64,000 bases of DNA from Salinimicrobium nanhaiense (GTDB lineage Bacteria > Bacteroidota > Bacteroidia > Flavobacteriales > Flavobacteriaceae). A program made the position numbers and the translations under genes. Of this stretch, positions 35,410 through 43,871 are shown in pieces. The notes under the pieces are model-generated. The model worked only from the letters and a program-made list of their open reading frames with translations, did not search any database and was not told the DNA's origin. Positions within the stretch are counted from its first letter, which is position 1. Every line of letters starts with the position of its first letter. The stretch spans positions 154,952 to 218,951 of the forward strand of contig JAAVJQ010000006.1 in NCBI GenBank assembly GCA_012038135.1. Direction: 5' to 3'.

Positions 35410-37198
35410 TATTATCCTGTTTGTGACAGCCGCCTTTTTATGTGGTCCCGCTTTCTCTCAACTGGCGCCCGAAGTGGAACTTTACGGGAAAAAATACGTC
35501 AATGCCTATAAAGTGAGGCTCAACCAGGAAATGAATCTCGATATTAGTATTAAATCGGGAGAATTAGAGATCGAACAGAGCCATCTCGAGGAGGATCTTT
35601 ATCTTAATGATGCTGCAGTGGGCAGTTCCCGAAAGTCTTTGAATTTTTCGTCTTTTTTCGAGATGGGAGACATCAAGGCTTCTTCCTTATTGTTTGAAAA
35701 GAACAAGTACAAAGAGTATAATGTTGAAAATTATACCGTGAAGGATGAATTGAATAATTCCTTTCATGATGATACAAAGTCTGTAAACTTTATCTATCCG
35801 GGGCTTCAGAAGGGTGCAAAATCTAAACTGGAATATTCAGAAAAAATTAAAAATCCGAGGTTTTTGATGCCTTTCTATTTTGGAGATTTCTTTCCGGTAG
35901 TCAATAACATTTTTACCGTAACGGTAGATAAGGATGTCTCTCTTAAATTCCTTCAGTTTAATACCGAAGACCTGGACCTGGAATTTTCCGAAGTAGAAAA
36001 AAGAGGGAAAAAGATCTATACCTGGAAAGCTGCCAATGTGGAGCAGTATGAAAATGAAGCGGGCAGTCCTACCTTTAAAAAAGTGATCCCGCATGTGGTC
36101 CCCGTAATCTCATCATATACTTATAAGGGAAACACGGTGAAGGTCCTGGATGATGTGAATGACCTGTACAGCTGGTACAATTCCCTGGTAAAAGACCTGA
36201 ATAATGCAGAAGACGATGAGGAGCTGGTAAGTTTGGTAAAGGAGATCACTGCAGGCAAAGAAACTGAACTCGAAAAGGTAAGGGCTATTTATTACTGGAC
36301 GCAGAAGAACATAAAATATATCGCATTTGAATATGCCCTGGGAGGATTTATTCCACGGGAGGCAAACGAGGTCTTTCAGAAGAAATATGGGGACTGTAAG
36401 GATAATTCCAGCATTCTTCATAAAATGCTTTCCATCGCCGGCCTGGAGGGACAACTTACCTGGATAGGCACCCGGGAAATTCCATATACCTATACCCAGC
36501 TGCCCACACCACTGGTGGATAATCACATGATCCTCGCTTATAAAAATGGAGGAAAAACCTATTACCTCGATGCTACGGGGAGATTTATACCGCTGGAATA
36601 TCCCTCTTCATTTATTCAGGGAAAAGAGGCGCTTATTTCAAATGGAGACGACGGCTTTACAATAGAAATAGTACCAATAATGCCTGCGGAAAGTTCGGCA
36701 GTTATTGAACATACCCATCTTAAAATTGATGGGAATGATATTAAAGGCAGGTCTCAGGCCCGGGCGACGGGTTACAACAAGATCGAATTGTTCAGGAACC
36801 TCGAAGAGATCTCGAATCCTGCTAAGTTAGAAGAGTTCTATAATGCCCTTTTTGAGAAGGGTAGTAACAGGTTTCTTATTAGCTCCTTTGAAGAAAAAAA
36901 TAAATACGAGTACGACCTTGATTATGAACTTAATTATGCTTTTGAGGTAAAGGGTTATGCCAATCAAATAGGGGATGAGATCTATCTCAACCTCAATCTG
37001 AATAGGGAATTGTCCCGCTATCGCACCTTGAAAGATCGCGAGAATGAAATAGAATATGAATACCAGAATACCTTTAGCTACACCACCGAGCTTGTGTTGC
37101 CCCAAGGCTATGAGGTTGACTATTTGCCTGCAAATGAAGAATTTGATAATGGCCTAAAAATTTCCTTTCTCCTTTCCACAGGTGTCGAGGGCTCTTGA
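35390..37198 (+). CDS. Exported DUF3857/transglutaminase-like protein, 3'-truncated (602 aa)
   Basis: I place the start at 35390 (MKQKKFNIILFVTAAFLCG, a signal peptide), overlapping the upstream stop by 20 bp; longer starts have no signal. The N-terminal DUF3857 domain is followed by a transglutaminase-like core: RAIYYWTQKNIKYIAFEY, KKYGDCKDNSSILHKML (catalytic Cys) and LVDNHMILAY (His), then YLDATGRFIPL (Asp). The family normally runs about 50-60 residues beyond the segment NEEFDNGL; here it breaks off with KISFLLSTGVEGS, so the 3' end seems lost. It may cross-link or cleave envelope protein. Confidence 0.83.
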   Translation: MKQKKFNIILFVTAAFLCGPAFSQLAPEVELYGKKYVNAYKVRLNQEMNLDISIKSGELEIEQSHLEEDLYLNDAAVGSSRKSLNFSSFFEMGDIKASSLLFEKNKYKEYNVENYTVKDELNNSFHDDTKSVNFIYPGLQKGAKSKLEYSEKIKNPRFLMPFYFGDFFPVVNNIFTVTVDKDVSLKFLQFNTEDLDLEFSEVEKRGKKIYTWKAANVEQYENEAGSPTFKKVIPHVVPVISSYTYKGNTVKVLDDVNDLYSWYNSLVKDLNNAEDDEELVSLVKEITAGKETELEKVRAIYYWTQKNIKYIAFEYALGGFIPREANEVFQKKYGDCKDNSSILHKMLSIAGLEGQLTWIGTREIPYTYTQLPTPLVDNHMILAYKNGGKTYYLDATGRFIPLEYPSSFIQGKEALISNGDDGFTIEIVPIMPAESSAVIEHTHLKIDGNDIKGRSQARATGYNKIELFRNLEEISNPAKLEEFYNALFEKGSNRFLISSFEEKNKYEYDLDYELNYAFEVKGYANQIGDEIYLNLNLNRELSRYRTLKDRENEIEYEYQNTFSYTTELVLPQGYEVDYLPANEEFDNGLKISFLLSTGVEGS

Positions 37199-37476
37199 AT
37201 AAAAACAGGCTTAATCATCTCCAGGTGAGGAATATCTTCAGCAATAATCTTTAAGTTGAAGCCTTCCAGTCCTTTCTGAACTGTTGCATCGCTATATCTT
37301 AAAAGCAAATCCTGCCTGATAAGGAATTTTATTTTTCTCCAGTAATCAGAAGAAGTAATCTCTTGCTTCAGGTCTTCAAGAGATTCCGATTTGTTTTTGC
37401 TCTGTGGCCGGTTAAACAGCTGCGTCAGGATTCCGAGGCCGAAAAAGTCCTTTTTTAAAAAGCCGGTTGTTTTCAT
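37120..37476 (-). CDS. Conserved-looking hypothetical protein (118 aa)
   Basis: Unrecognised, mostly helical, charged protein: MKTTGFLKKDFFGLGILTQL at the start, then SKNKSESLEDLKQEITSSDY and LLRYSDATVQKGLEG. Its last 25 or so codons run across the tail of the convergent DUF3857 gene and end there (FRPLSNSSFAGK), so its natural C-terminus is probably the EPSTP region and the current end is a product of the same deletion that truncated its neighbour. Confidence 0.55.
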   Translation of the reverse strand: MKTTGFLKKDFFGLGILTQLFNRPQSKNKSESLEDLKQEITSSDYWRKIKFLIRQDLLLRYSDATVQKGLEGFNLKIIAEDIPHLEMIKPVFIQEPSTPVERRKEIFRPLSNSSFAGK

Positions 37477-37575
37477 TCTACTGGTTGTTAGAAGTAGGTG
37501 GTTAATAGGAGGAATTTCTTCACATCTTCTAATTTAAAATAAAAACCTGAAAAATAATGCCTTAGTTTCCTGTTT

Positions 37576-37815
37576 TCATTTCCTCAGTTCCTTTGCCGAT
37601 AGATACGGATCATACTTTTTTCCATCCTTTTCAAAATTCCATTTATCAGAAATCTCCCGAAGTAAAGGCAATACTATTTTGCTTTTTTTCAAGGTCTCTT
37701 TTGTCAGCCGCCGGAGTTTTCTGTTTGCTTTCAGCTTAGAGAGTTTTTCGGATGTAGCTGTAGTGTTGCCGCTAATGAAAGTTTTTCTTCTGGATCTGCT
37801 CATTGGTGGGTTCAA
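37576..37815 (-). CDS. Small basic hypothetical protein (75-79 aa)
   Basis: Lysine/arginine-rich small protein. The start is probably the internal Met (MSRSRRKTFISGNTTATSEK), giving 75 residues. It continues KANRKLRRLTKETLKKSK and ends DPYLSAKELRK. Similar short proteins occur in many flavobacteria, but the function is unknown; RNA or DNA binding would fit the charge. Confidence 0.6.
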   Translation of the reverse strand: MNPPMSRSRRKTFISGNTTATSEKLSKLKANRKLRRLTKETLKKSKIVLPLLREISDKWNFEKDGKKYDPYLSAKELRK

Positions 37816-37890
37816 GGTTTAAAGTTTCAAGTTCAAGGTTTTTAGATTCAAGATTCAAGGTTCAAAATTCAAGATTGGCTGAAGTTCAAG
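37816..37890. repeat. Degenerate TTCAAGGTT-type short repeats
   Basis: A run of variants of TTCAAGGTT/TTCAAGATT/TTCAAAATT follows the small basic gene. The same kind of run recurs at about 38426-38490. Both flank small hypothetical genes. This looks like low-complexity expansion rather than coding sequence. Confidence 0.5.
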
Positions 37891-37920
37891 GCTCAATTAC
37901 CTCTTAAATTTTTAACCGGC

Positions 37921-38095
37921 GTGTCATTCCGGTAAAAAAGGAATCTCTTGTGGAAGCGAGAGATTCATCACTCCGCTGCGCTGCGTTCTGAATGACAAGG
38001 TAACCTGTTTGTCATTCCGACGAAGGAGGAATCTCTTGGAGAACACGAGAGATTCATCGCTCCGCTGCACTGCGCTCTGAATGACAGTGGTTCAA
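37921..38095. repeat. Two tandem copies of the GTCATTC...GAATGAC dispersed element
   Basis: Two copies of about 85 bp (about 37922-38000 and 38010-38086) each begin GTCATTCCG, contain GGAATCTCTTG...GAGATTCATC (an internal inverted repeat) and CTCCGCTGC, and end CTGAATGACA. The outer ends are inverted repeats. A partial third copy lies at about 38922-38956. This element is very common in Bacteroidota intergenic DNA and behaves like a MITE. Confidence 0.7.
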
Positions 38096-38136
38096 TTTCC
38101 CCTTCACTTCGTACTTCTAACTTCTTAAATCTAACA

Positions 38137-38430
38137 TCAAATACTTTCGTCTTCCAGTTCCTCCTCGGTGATCCCGTTGACATTTGCTAGCGTATTCATT
38201 ACGTTCTCCAGCTCATCAAATAACCCCAGTAGCAGTTGCAGGTTTTGATCTTTACTGTCGCGGAACATCTCCAGGTCGAATTTAAATGTGTCTCCTTCCC
38301 GGAAGATTTCATTAATTTCTGCAAATTCGCCGGTCATGCCCACGTTAATTATTCTTTCCATCAGTTCCTCGTGGGTTTCCAGTAACTGCCTATAGGTGAG
38401 GATGATTTTATCTCTATACATTGGGTTCAA
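38137..38430 (-). CDS. Hypothetical protein (97 aa)
   Basis: Acidic helical protein, start either MNPMYRDK or the second Met (MYRDKIILTYRQLLE). Segments: LETHEELMERIINVGMTGEF, DLEMFRDSKDQNLQLLLGLF, ending EEELEDESI. No recognised domain. Placed between two repeat tracts. Confidence 0.55.
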   Translation of the reverse strand: MNPMYRDKIILTYRQLLETHEELMERIINVGMTGEFAEINEIFREGDTFKFDLEMFRDSKDQNLQLLLGLFDELENVMNTLANVNGITEEELEDESI

Positions 38431-38620
38431 AGTTTAAGGTTCAAGGTCGCTCAATTCAAAATTTAGGATTCAAAATTCAAGATTGGTTAAGCTCAAAGTT
38501 TTCCGGCTCCTCCCGACACTTGGGGATAAGGGTGGGGTAGAACGGAAAATTTTCTACCTCCAATTCCGCACTGGTAAAACTCTTGGCTCTTGACTCTTGG
38601 CTCCTGGTTCTTTTTTCAAA

Positions 38621-38845
38621 CTAAACCTCTAAATCAACAAAACACCAATCCACCTCTCCAAGATCAATAGTGTTATTCGTTCTCATTTCCAGAGTACTGC
38701 CAAATGCATTTGGAACTGAAACGTTCAGACACAATTCATAGCCTCCAAAAACGCCTTCTGAAAGATGTGTTCTGCTGTAATATTTGATCTCTTCCTGTAT
38801 ATGCTGGTATTGTTCTTCAGTTAGGCTGATCTCCAGTTTTCTCAT
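38621..38845 (-). CDS. Hypothetical protein (74 aa)
   Basis: Small protein starting MRKLEISLTEEQYQHIQEEI and ending DLGEVDWCFVDLEV. The helical front and beta-like rear are plausible for a real product, but no family is recognised. It is isolated between repeat-rich spacers. Confidence 0.5.
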   Translation of the reverse strand: MRKLEISLTEEQYQHIQEEIKYYSRTHLSEGVFGGYELCLNVSVPNAFGSTLEMRTNNTIDLGEVDWCFVDLEV

Positions 38846-39279
38846 ATTTCTTAATTTTCTTTAGCTCAATTAGGATTAAGCCGTCAATAATTCATAACAC
38901 TTTACTCTTAACTGAAAAAGAGATTCTTCGCTCCGCTGCACTTCGCTCTGAAGGACAAACCCTGTATTTCGTACTTCTTACTTCGTCCTTTGTATTTCAG
39001 ATTTCTAAGATAGGAAGGGAGGGCGACAAAAGGTGACGCGTTTAAAAATGTATATTCTATAATGTATATTGAAGATTTGGAGCTTGCTCCAGAAGGGGTA
39101 GGAATAGATGAAAAACATCTGTGCTATCTGTGGCCTCATGATGCAGTAGGTAAATAGAAAAATCAACTCAATTCTTGCAACTTGAAAAGGGTCACCGGAA
39201 CCGGCAATCCCTTGGGCGCGTCCTTCTAAAAACCGGTTTCAGGAAGCTTTTTCCGAAGAAAGCTTTTTTGTTCTAACCG
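38846..39279. other. Intergenic region with repeat fragments
   Basis: It contains a partial GTCATTC-type element (about 38922-38956), a sequence of the ACATCTGTGCTATCTGTGGC type (39116-39135) often repeated in Bacteroidota genomes, and AGCTTTTTCCGAAGAAAGCT followed by T6 (39246-39269), which could act as a terminator on the plus strand. No intact gene. Confidence 0.4.
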
Positions 39280-39498
39280 CTAACCCAAAATCTGTTTCTG
39301 TTTATTATAAAAAGCGTCCGCCTGCAGCTGCATAAGCTCGCGTGCCTTTTTTCGCTTGTAGTCGTAGAGTTCCTGTTCTTCATCAATGTCTGCATACACC
39401 CTGTTGTTCACCCCGGCATCTGTTTTAAGGAAGACTTCACGCTGCTGAAGCTGCTGTGAAACCCAGGTTTGCAGAGTGTTTTCCTCATCTGCAAGCTT
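39280..39498 (-). pseudogene. 3' fragment of an unrecognised gene (72 codons)
   Basis: On the minus strand a frame without start codon reads KLADEENTLQTWVSQQLQQR, then YADIDEEQELYDYKRKKARE and ends FYNKQKQILG at a stop at 39280. A stop codon lies directly upstream at 39499-39501. The amphipathic, charged sequence is clearly protein-like. It is the C-terminal remnant of a coiled-coil protein whose 5' part is gone. Confidence 0.5.
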
Positions 39499-39575
39499 CT
39501 AAGGGGAGGTGGGCAAATTCCAATTCTCAAATCACTTATCCCAAATTCACCAATCCCAAATTCTTATAAAACTTA

Positions 39576-40301
39576 TTATTCCATCGCCCATTTCTCCAAT
39601 TGCGCTAATACTGTAGATTTATAGCTTCTGCTAATAGGTAAAGCTTTGCCGGCTACCTCAAGGTGTTCATTGGTATAGGAATCCAGGGCGGCAAGGGAGA
39701 CAATAAAGGAACGGTGGATCCTGATAAATTTTTGATCGGGTAATTCCTTTTCTATGTTGCTAATGGTTTCCCGTATTACAATCGAGCCGGTGCGGGTATG
39801 GATATTCAGGTAATCACTCAGACTTTCCACATAACAGATATCTTTAAAATTGATCCTGATCATCTTGCGGTCTGCACGAACAAACATAAATTCCTGCTGT
39901 TCTTCCTTTTCCGAAGAAAATTGCTGCTCTCCGGTTTTAAAATGGATATTGGAAAAGGTATTTACAGCTCTTAATAGGCGTTCAAAGGAGATAGGTTTCA
40001 GCAGGTAATCCACCGCCTGCATATCAAAACCGTCCACGGCATATTCCCGGTAAGCAGTGGTGAAAATAATTTTGATCTCCGGGTTTATAGAACGTGCGAA
40101 AGATAAGCCCGAAATCTCCGGCATATTGATATCCAGGAAGATCAGGTCTACTTTATTCGCATTAATCAAACCGAAAGCTTCCGCGGCACTTTCACAGGAA
40201 CCAAGGACCTTGACATGTTTGATCCTCTCCAAATGCGCGGCAATAACCTCTCTGGCGGTGGGCTCGTCATCTACTATGATACAGGAAATTATATTAGCCA
40301 T
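39576..40301 (-). CDS. LytTR-family response regulator (241 aa)
   Basis: The receiver domain (about 4-120) has the acidic pair DD at 11-12, phospho-acceptor Asp57 in LIFLDINMPEISG, and the conserved Lys in DYLLKPISFERLL. The LytTR DNA-binding domain (about 140-238) contains DICYVESLSDYLNIHTRTG and FIRIHRSFIVS. It overlaps its sensor kinase gene by 8 bp and surely forms a pair with it. Targets are unknown. Confidence 0.93.
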   Translation of the reverse strand: MANIISCIIVDDEPTAREVIAAHLERIKHVKVLGSCESAAEAFGLINANKVDLIFLDINMPEISGLSFARSINPEIKIIFTTAYREYAVDGFDMQAVDYLLKPISFERLLRAVNTFSNIHFKTGEQQFSSEKEEQQEFMFVRADRKMIRINFKDICYVESLSDYLNIHTRTGSIVIRETISNIEKELPDQKFIRIHRSFIVSLAALDSYTNEHLEVAGKALPISRSYKSTVLAQLEKWAME

Positions 40302-41562
40302 GCCGGTAATCTTTGGAATGAATTAATGAGAGACGGGCTTCAAAACTATTTCCGCTTTTTTCTGCGGAAAAACTATGTCGGTCGGGATACAACAACTGCA
40401 ATCGTTTTTTCAGATTTTTTAATCCGAGTCCGCTTTGGGTTTCCCGTTCCTGATCATTTTTGACGGTATTCCTGATTAAAAAGTTCAGTTGTTCCTCATC
40501 TGCCTGCAGACAGATGAAGATCTTCAGTTTTCCGTCTACCGGCTGTCCGTGCTTAAAAACATTCTCCACGAACGGAAGCAGCAGCATGGGCGCGATCACA
40601 ATATTTTCAGTAGCAGGAGGAAGGTCCAGTTCTACATCTAGATTATTGCGAAATCTCATTTGTTCCAGGTCTATGTAATCTTTTATATGTTCGATTTCGC
40701 TGCTAAGACTTACCAGCGGTTTATCTGCCTGGTACAGCAGGTAATCCAGCAGGTTGGAAAGCTTCAGGATCATATGGGGCGTTTCTTCGCTTTTTTTGAG
40801 GGCATGACCATAGAGGGTGTTGAGGGTATTGAACAGGAAGTGGGGATGCACCTGCAATTTCAGGTAATGCAATTCCTGCTCCTTCAGCTTTAACTGCGCC
40901 TCCAGGAACTTATTTTCCAGGGCACGGTTTTCAGCTATAGAAGAATAATTTTGCTTAAGAAGGGTGAAAGCACTCACCAGTACCACCACAAGATATACAA
41001 GCACCATCATAGACCAAAGGCTTCGGCCGGCGGCGGGCATTCCGTGGTAATCCATATTCAGTATAAAAACCAGTCCGTAGAAAATAGAGAGGACAATGGC
41101 AAAAGCTGAAAGCACCAGCGTATAAAAACCATATAGGCTGAACAGCAGGTATTTCTTTTTCAGCAAAAAACCGGGGAGGAGATAATAGATAGTGGTATAG
41201 GTGGTACCCATTGTCACCGGGAGGAGGAATATCGCAAAGGTGCCGGAATATAGAAGGTTCTCACCGGCGGTATCCAGGAAGTAAGAGAAAAAGCCCAGCA
41301 CCAGGAACCAGAACAGGCTGTGCAGAAGAAGTTTCCTCCATAGAAAATGTATAAGATTGCCGGCGATCATAGAACCTACAATATCCAATAAATTTAAGGA
41401 AGTTCTTAACCACCTGCGATGAATAACAGATTCTTTGCCCGATTTAACCCTGCAGCCAGAAGTAACACCCAAATGAAGTACAGAATCTGCTGAAAAAGGA
41501 CCAAAACCTGTATTTGGTATCTTTAAAAGATCTTCCCCGGTATAAAACTTTAGTTTTGGCAA
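40294..41562 (-). CDS. LytS/YehU-type membrane sensor histidine kinase (358-422 aa)
   Basis: Four to five N-terminal membrane segments (about 78-200) and a coiled coil lead to the His_kinase domain with LQVHPHFLFNTLNTLYG (phospho-His239 in the longest form), N-box LLPFVENVFKHG and G-box SGLGLKNLKKRL. The first 64 residues of the longest form do not look like this family and would leave only 21 bp to the divergent gene; Met65 (position 41370, MIAGNLIHFLW) is the more likely start. It phosphorylates the LytTR regulator encoded next. Confidence 0.88.
   Translation of the reverse strand: MPKLKFYTGEDLLKIPNTGFGPFSADSVLHLGVTSGCRVKSGKESVIHRRWLRTSLNLLDIVGSMIAGNLIHFLWRKLLLHSLFWFLVLGFFSYFLDTAGENLLYSGTFAIFLLPVTMGTTYTTIYYLLPGFLLKKKYLLFSLYGFYTLVLSAFAIVLSIFYGLVFILNMDYHGMPAAGRSLWSMMVLVYLVVVLVSAFTLLKQNYSSIAENRALENKFLEAQLKLKEQELHYLKLQVHPHFLFNTLNTLYGHALKKSEETPHMILKLSNLLDYLLYQADKPLVSLSSEIEHIKDYIDLEQMRFRNNLDVELDLPPATENIVIAPMLLLPFVENVFKHGQPVDGKLKIFICLQADEEQLNFLIRNTVKNDQERETQSGLGLKNLKKRLQLLYPDRHSFSAEKSGNSFEARLSLIHSKDYRHG
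41551..41558 (+). promoter_or_regulatory. Possible -7 box for the MotA/TolQ-like gene
   Basis: TAGTTTTG fits TAnnTTTG, 25 bp before the ATG at 41584. It lies inside the longest reading of the divergent kinase gene, which supports a shorter kinase. Confidence 0.4.
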
Positions 41563-41583
41563 TAGACATTTAAAACTGAACTT

Positions 41584-41994
41584 ATGATACTCACACTACA
41601 ACAGCAGGCACAACCGGGATTTTTTGAAGTAATCGGGGATAGATTTGAAGAAGGCGGATTTTTTATTATGATGTTCATCCTCATTGTTTTCTTCCTGGGA
41701 ATTTTTCTCCTTGTAAGGGGAATTTATTTGGCGAAAAGGAAGGATCCCAAAATTGCGAGGACCATCATTCTGCTCAATTCCATCGGACTTTTTGCCCTGG
41801 TGCTGGGGGTGTTTGGTCAATTGATAAAGCTCATTGAGACCCTGGATTATCTTAGTTCTTTTGAGGATACCACCCCGCGGGATTTTGCCGATGGCCTTAA
41901 AGTGACCATGTTGCCAACACTGTTTGGTGCTTTCGTTTTTCTATGTACCCGCTTTTCTACCATTGTGCTCCATTGGGTGAGGCCGGTTAAATAA
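41584..41994 (+). CDS. MotA/TolQ/ExbB-like proton channel protein (136 aa)
   Basis: Three membrane segments: FFIMMFILIVFFLGIFLLV (about 26-44), IILLNSIGLFALVLGVFGQ (about 61-79) and MLPTLFGAFVFLCTRFS (about 108-124). GLKVTMLPTLFGAF resembles the second MotA/ExbB helix that lines the ion path. It lacks a ExbD/TolR partner next to it. This small form is common in Bacteroidota beside LytTR systems; role uncertain. Confidence 0.7.
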   Translation: MILTLQQQAQPGFFEVIGDRFEEGGFFIMMFILIVFFLGIFLLVRGIYLAKRKDPKIARTIILLNSIGLFALVLGVFGQLIKLIETLDYLSSFEDTTPRDFADGLKVTMLPTLFGAFVFLCTRFSTIVLHWVRPVK

Positions 41995-42300
41995 AGTCTC
42001 TCCTGCTTCCCCGAAATACCCGGGGAAAAATATGCTACACTAACTACCAAAACGGGAGACGGTGTTACGAAAGTTAAAACCTTTACGGAGGATGAATATA
42101 CAGTAGAACTATTCGAGAATGATGTATTGGGTCAGGTTGCTGTTTATAAGATCCTTGATTCAGGTTACCTGATCTCTTTACATAAATTTTATTTCAATGG
42201 GCGGTTGCACAAGATTGAATATTATGATGATAATGGAGATTTGGATTACACCGAATACTACGATGAAAACGGAGAATTAACTAAAACTGTTCCCGCATAG
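41995..42300 (+). pseudogene. Start-less open frame resembling a MORN/YD-type protein
   Basis: In the same frame as, and directly after, the stop of the MotA-like gene runs an open frame of about 100 codons without ATG: YATLTTKTGDGVTKVKTFTE, then SLHKFYFNGRLHKIEYYDDN and YTEYYDENGELTKTVPA, ending at TAG (42298-42300). The YxxxGxL and YYDxNGxL segments resemble single MORN_2/YwqK repeats. It is probably a 5'-decayed gene, or uses a non-ATG start. Confidence 0.5.
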
Positions 42301-42810
42301 TTGCTGCTAAAATAAAAGAGGGTTAAAAATTTTCAACGGCCATTATATGGTTTCGGAAGGTTCCCAATTGTGAATATGAAGCAAGTTGCCGGAGTGAGGA
42401 GGGCCAGGATTCAAATTTTGAATTTCAGCCACCTAACAATAAATTTTTACCCGCCGAAACTTTTTGCGGAGGAGGGCCAAATTACGATTCTGGACGTACA
42501 ACTTCTAACTTCGTAAAATTTGATCCCGTCGCTGTTGAATCAATTGACCAATTTTCTTTATTGCTCCCATTTTACTGAATCTTTAGCTTTGAATCCACAT
42601 TCTATTGTGAAAGAACAATGCAATTTATAAGTAAACTTAAAAATATATAAATATCCCCACTTTAATGGAGAAATAAAGGAAGAGAAGGAATTTAAAAAGA
42701 GTAATTACATTGATGTTTAATTCTCAATCCTCAATCCGCGAATCGTGAATTGATCTTTTGGAACGATTTCTGTAATTCAATCTTCTAATTGCTAATTCAT
42801 TTAAGTATTA
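42301..42810. other. Intergenic region, repeat-like, no gene
   Basis: It contains two similar segments with GAGGAGGGCCA and GGAGGAGGGCCA (near 42397 and 42469) and stretches such as TTCTCAATCCTCAATCCGCG that resemble the low-complexity tracts at 37.8 and 38.4 kb. No protein-coding frame was supported. It marks the left edge of the defence island. Confidence 0.35.
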
Positions 42811-42818
42811 TATCTTTG
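42811..42818 (+). promoter_or_regulatory. -7 box TATCTTTG, probable leaderless promoter of the AbiEii pair
   Basis: TATCTTTG matches TAnnTTTG; the GTG start at 42826 begins 8 bp downstream, where transcription would be expected to start. The same arrangement (TATCTTTG then GTG) occurs at 9282-9294. Confidence 0.6.
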
Positions 42819-42825
42819 TAAAGTA

Positions 42826-43113
42826 GTGGAGGAACAAATAAACATAGCAAGAAGGTTTCCCAAACACTTGTTTTGGGATATGGATCCTAATAGATTATCT
42901 GTTAAAAAAGATAAATCTATTATTATCCCACGGGCTTTATTTGCCACAACAAGAGCCAGCTTTGAGAAAGATATTCAAAAACTGGAAAAGCTTTACTCTA
43001 GCAAAGAAATAGTATCTATTCTGAAAAATACTAAAGAACACATTAGTAACGAAGTATGTACTTTGGTAGCTAAAAGATATAATGCCAAACCCTTTCTTCG
43101 ATATAGTTTATGA
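42826..43113 (+). CDS. DUF6922-type protein, likely partner/antitoxin of AbiEii (95 aa)
   Basis: The sequence begins at a GTG codon and reads EEQINIARRFPKHLFWDMDP, then AFTTRASFEKDIQKLEKLYS-like helices (LFATTRASFEKDI) and ends AKRYNAKPFLRYSL. The FPKHLFWD start followed by a short helical region is characteristic of DUF6922 proteins that precede AbiEii-family nucleotidyltransferase genes in Bacteroidota. It overlaps the nucleotidyltransferase gene by 4 bp. It probably neutralises or represses the toxin, as AbiEi does, but lacks a recognisable AbiEi winged helix. Confidence 0.75.
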   Translation: MEEQINIARRFPKHLFWDMDPNRLSVKKDKSIIIPRALFATTRASFEKDIQKLEKLYSSKEIVSILKNTKEHISNEVCTLVAKRYNAKPFLRYSL

Positions 43114-43871
43114 AAAAAGCAGTATCTCCAACACTGCTGAAAACAATTGAAGAATTACAATCTCTGAGAAGTTTAAGGAATTTCGCCTTGGCAGGGGGTA
43201 CTAACCTTGCCTTAAGATATAATCATAGAGAGTCGATAGATATCGACTTGTTTTGTTCTGAGACCATTGGATATGAGGGGTTTGGTAGAATCCAGGAGGA
43301 AGTTCAAAAATTTTTTGGTGACAAAGTTTTTAACTTTATAGATCCTACTAACATCAATGACCAGTACACGTTTTTAAGATTTTTTATTAAAAAGAAAAAT
43401 ACTATTATTAAGGTTGATGTCATTCAAAACATGAAGATCATTGATCCTATTGAGATTGTACATGATATTTATCTCTTTTCAACAAGAGATATTGGGTTAT
43501 TTAAATTGATGAGTGCCTCAAGCCGTCCAGCAAAGAAAGATATTTACGATCTCTTCTATATCACTGAAGAGATACCTTTAATTGATTTATACCATCAACT
43601 AAAAGCCAAGTATGAAAGGTATAACAAACCGGAGGACATGAATATTTTCGACCTTGACAAAGGAAAAACAGTACTTGATGATCCTTTGCTGTTACTTCTC
43701 TTTGATAGGAACTATAAAGTAGGTAAAGATAAAATGATGCACTCTCACGACAATATCGTAACAGTTGAAGATGCTGTTAGCTGGCAGGTTGCAAGAATGC
43801 AATGGCGAACGCGACTAAGAAGCTTATGCAATTATCTCAATATTGAGTTTCCTTCTGCTAGAGTTACATAA
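43110..43871 (+). CDS. AbiEii/AbiGii-family nucleotidyltransferase toxin (253 aa)
   Basis: Nucleotidyltransferase-fold protein. The active-site region is ALAGGTNLALRYNHRES followed by IDIDLF (about 27-50), the AbiEii pattern with two metal-binding Asp residues, and KVDVIQNM supplies the third acidic residue. The helical C-terminus has MSASSRPAKKDIYDLFYI, also typical. AbiE systems stop phage infection by toxin-mediated growth arrest; in MenA-like relatives the enzyme adds pyrimidines to tRNA acceptor ends. Partner gene directly upstream. Confidence 0.87.
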   Translation: MKKAVSPTLLKTIEELQSLRSLRNFALAGGTNLALRYNHRESIDIDLFCSETIGYEGFGRIQEEVQKFFGDKVFNFIDPTNINDQYTFLRFFIKKKNTIIKVDVIQNMKIIDPIEIVHDIYLFSTRDIGLFKLMSASSRPAKKDIYDLFYITEEIPLIDLYHQLKAKYERYNKPEDMNIFDLDKGKTVLDDPLLLLLFDRNYKVGKDKMMHSHDNIVTVEDAVSWQVARMQWRTRLRSLCNYLNIEFPSARVT

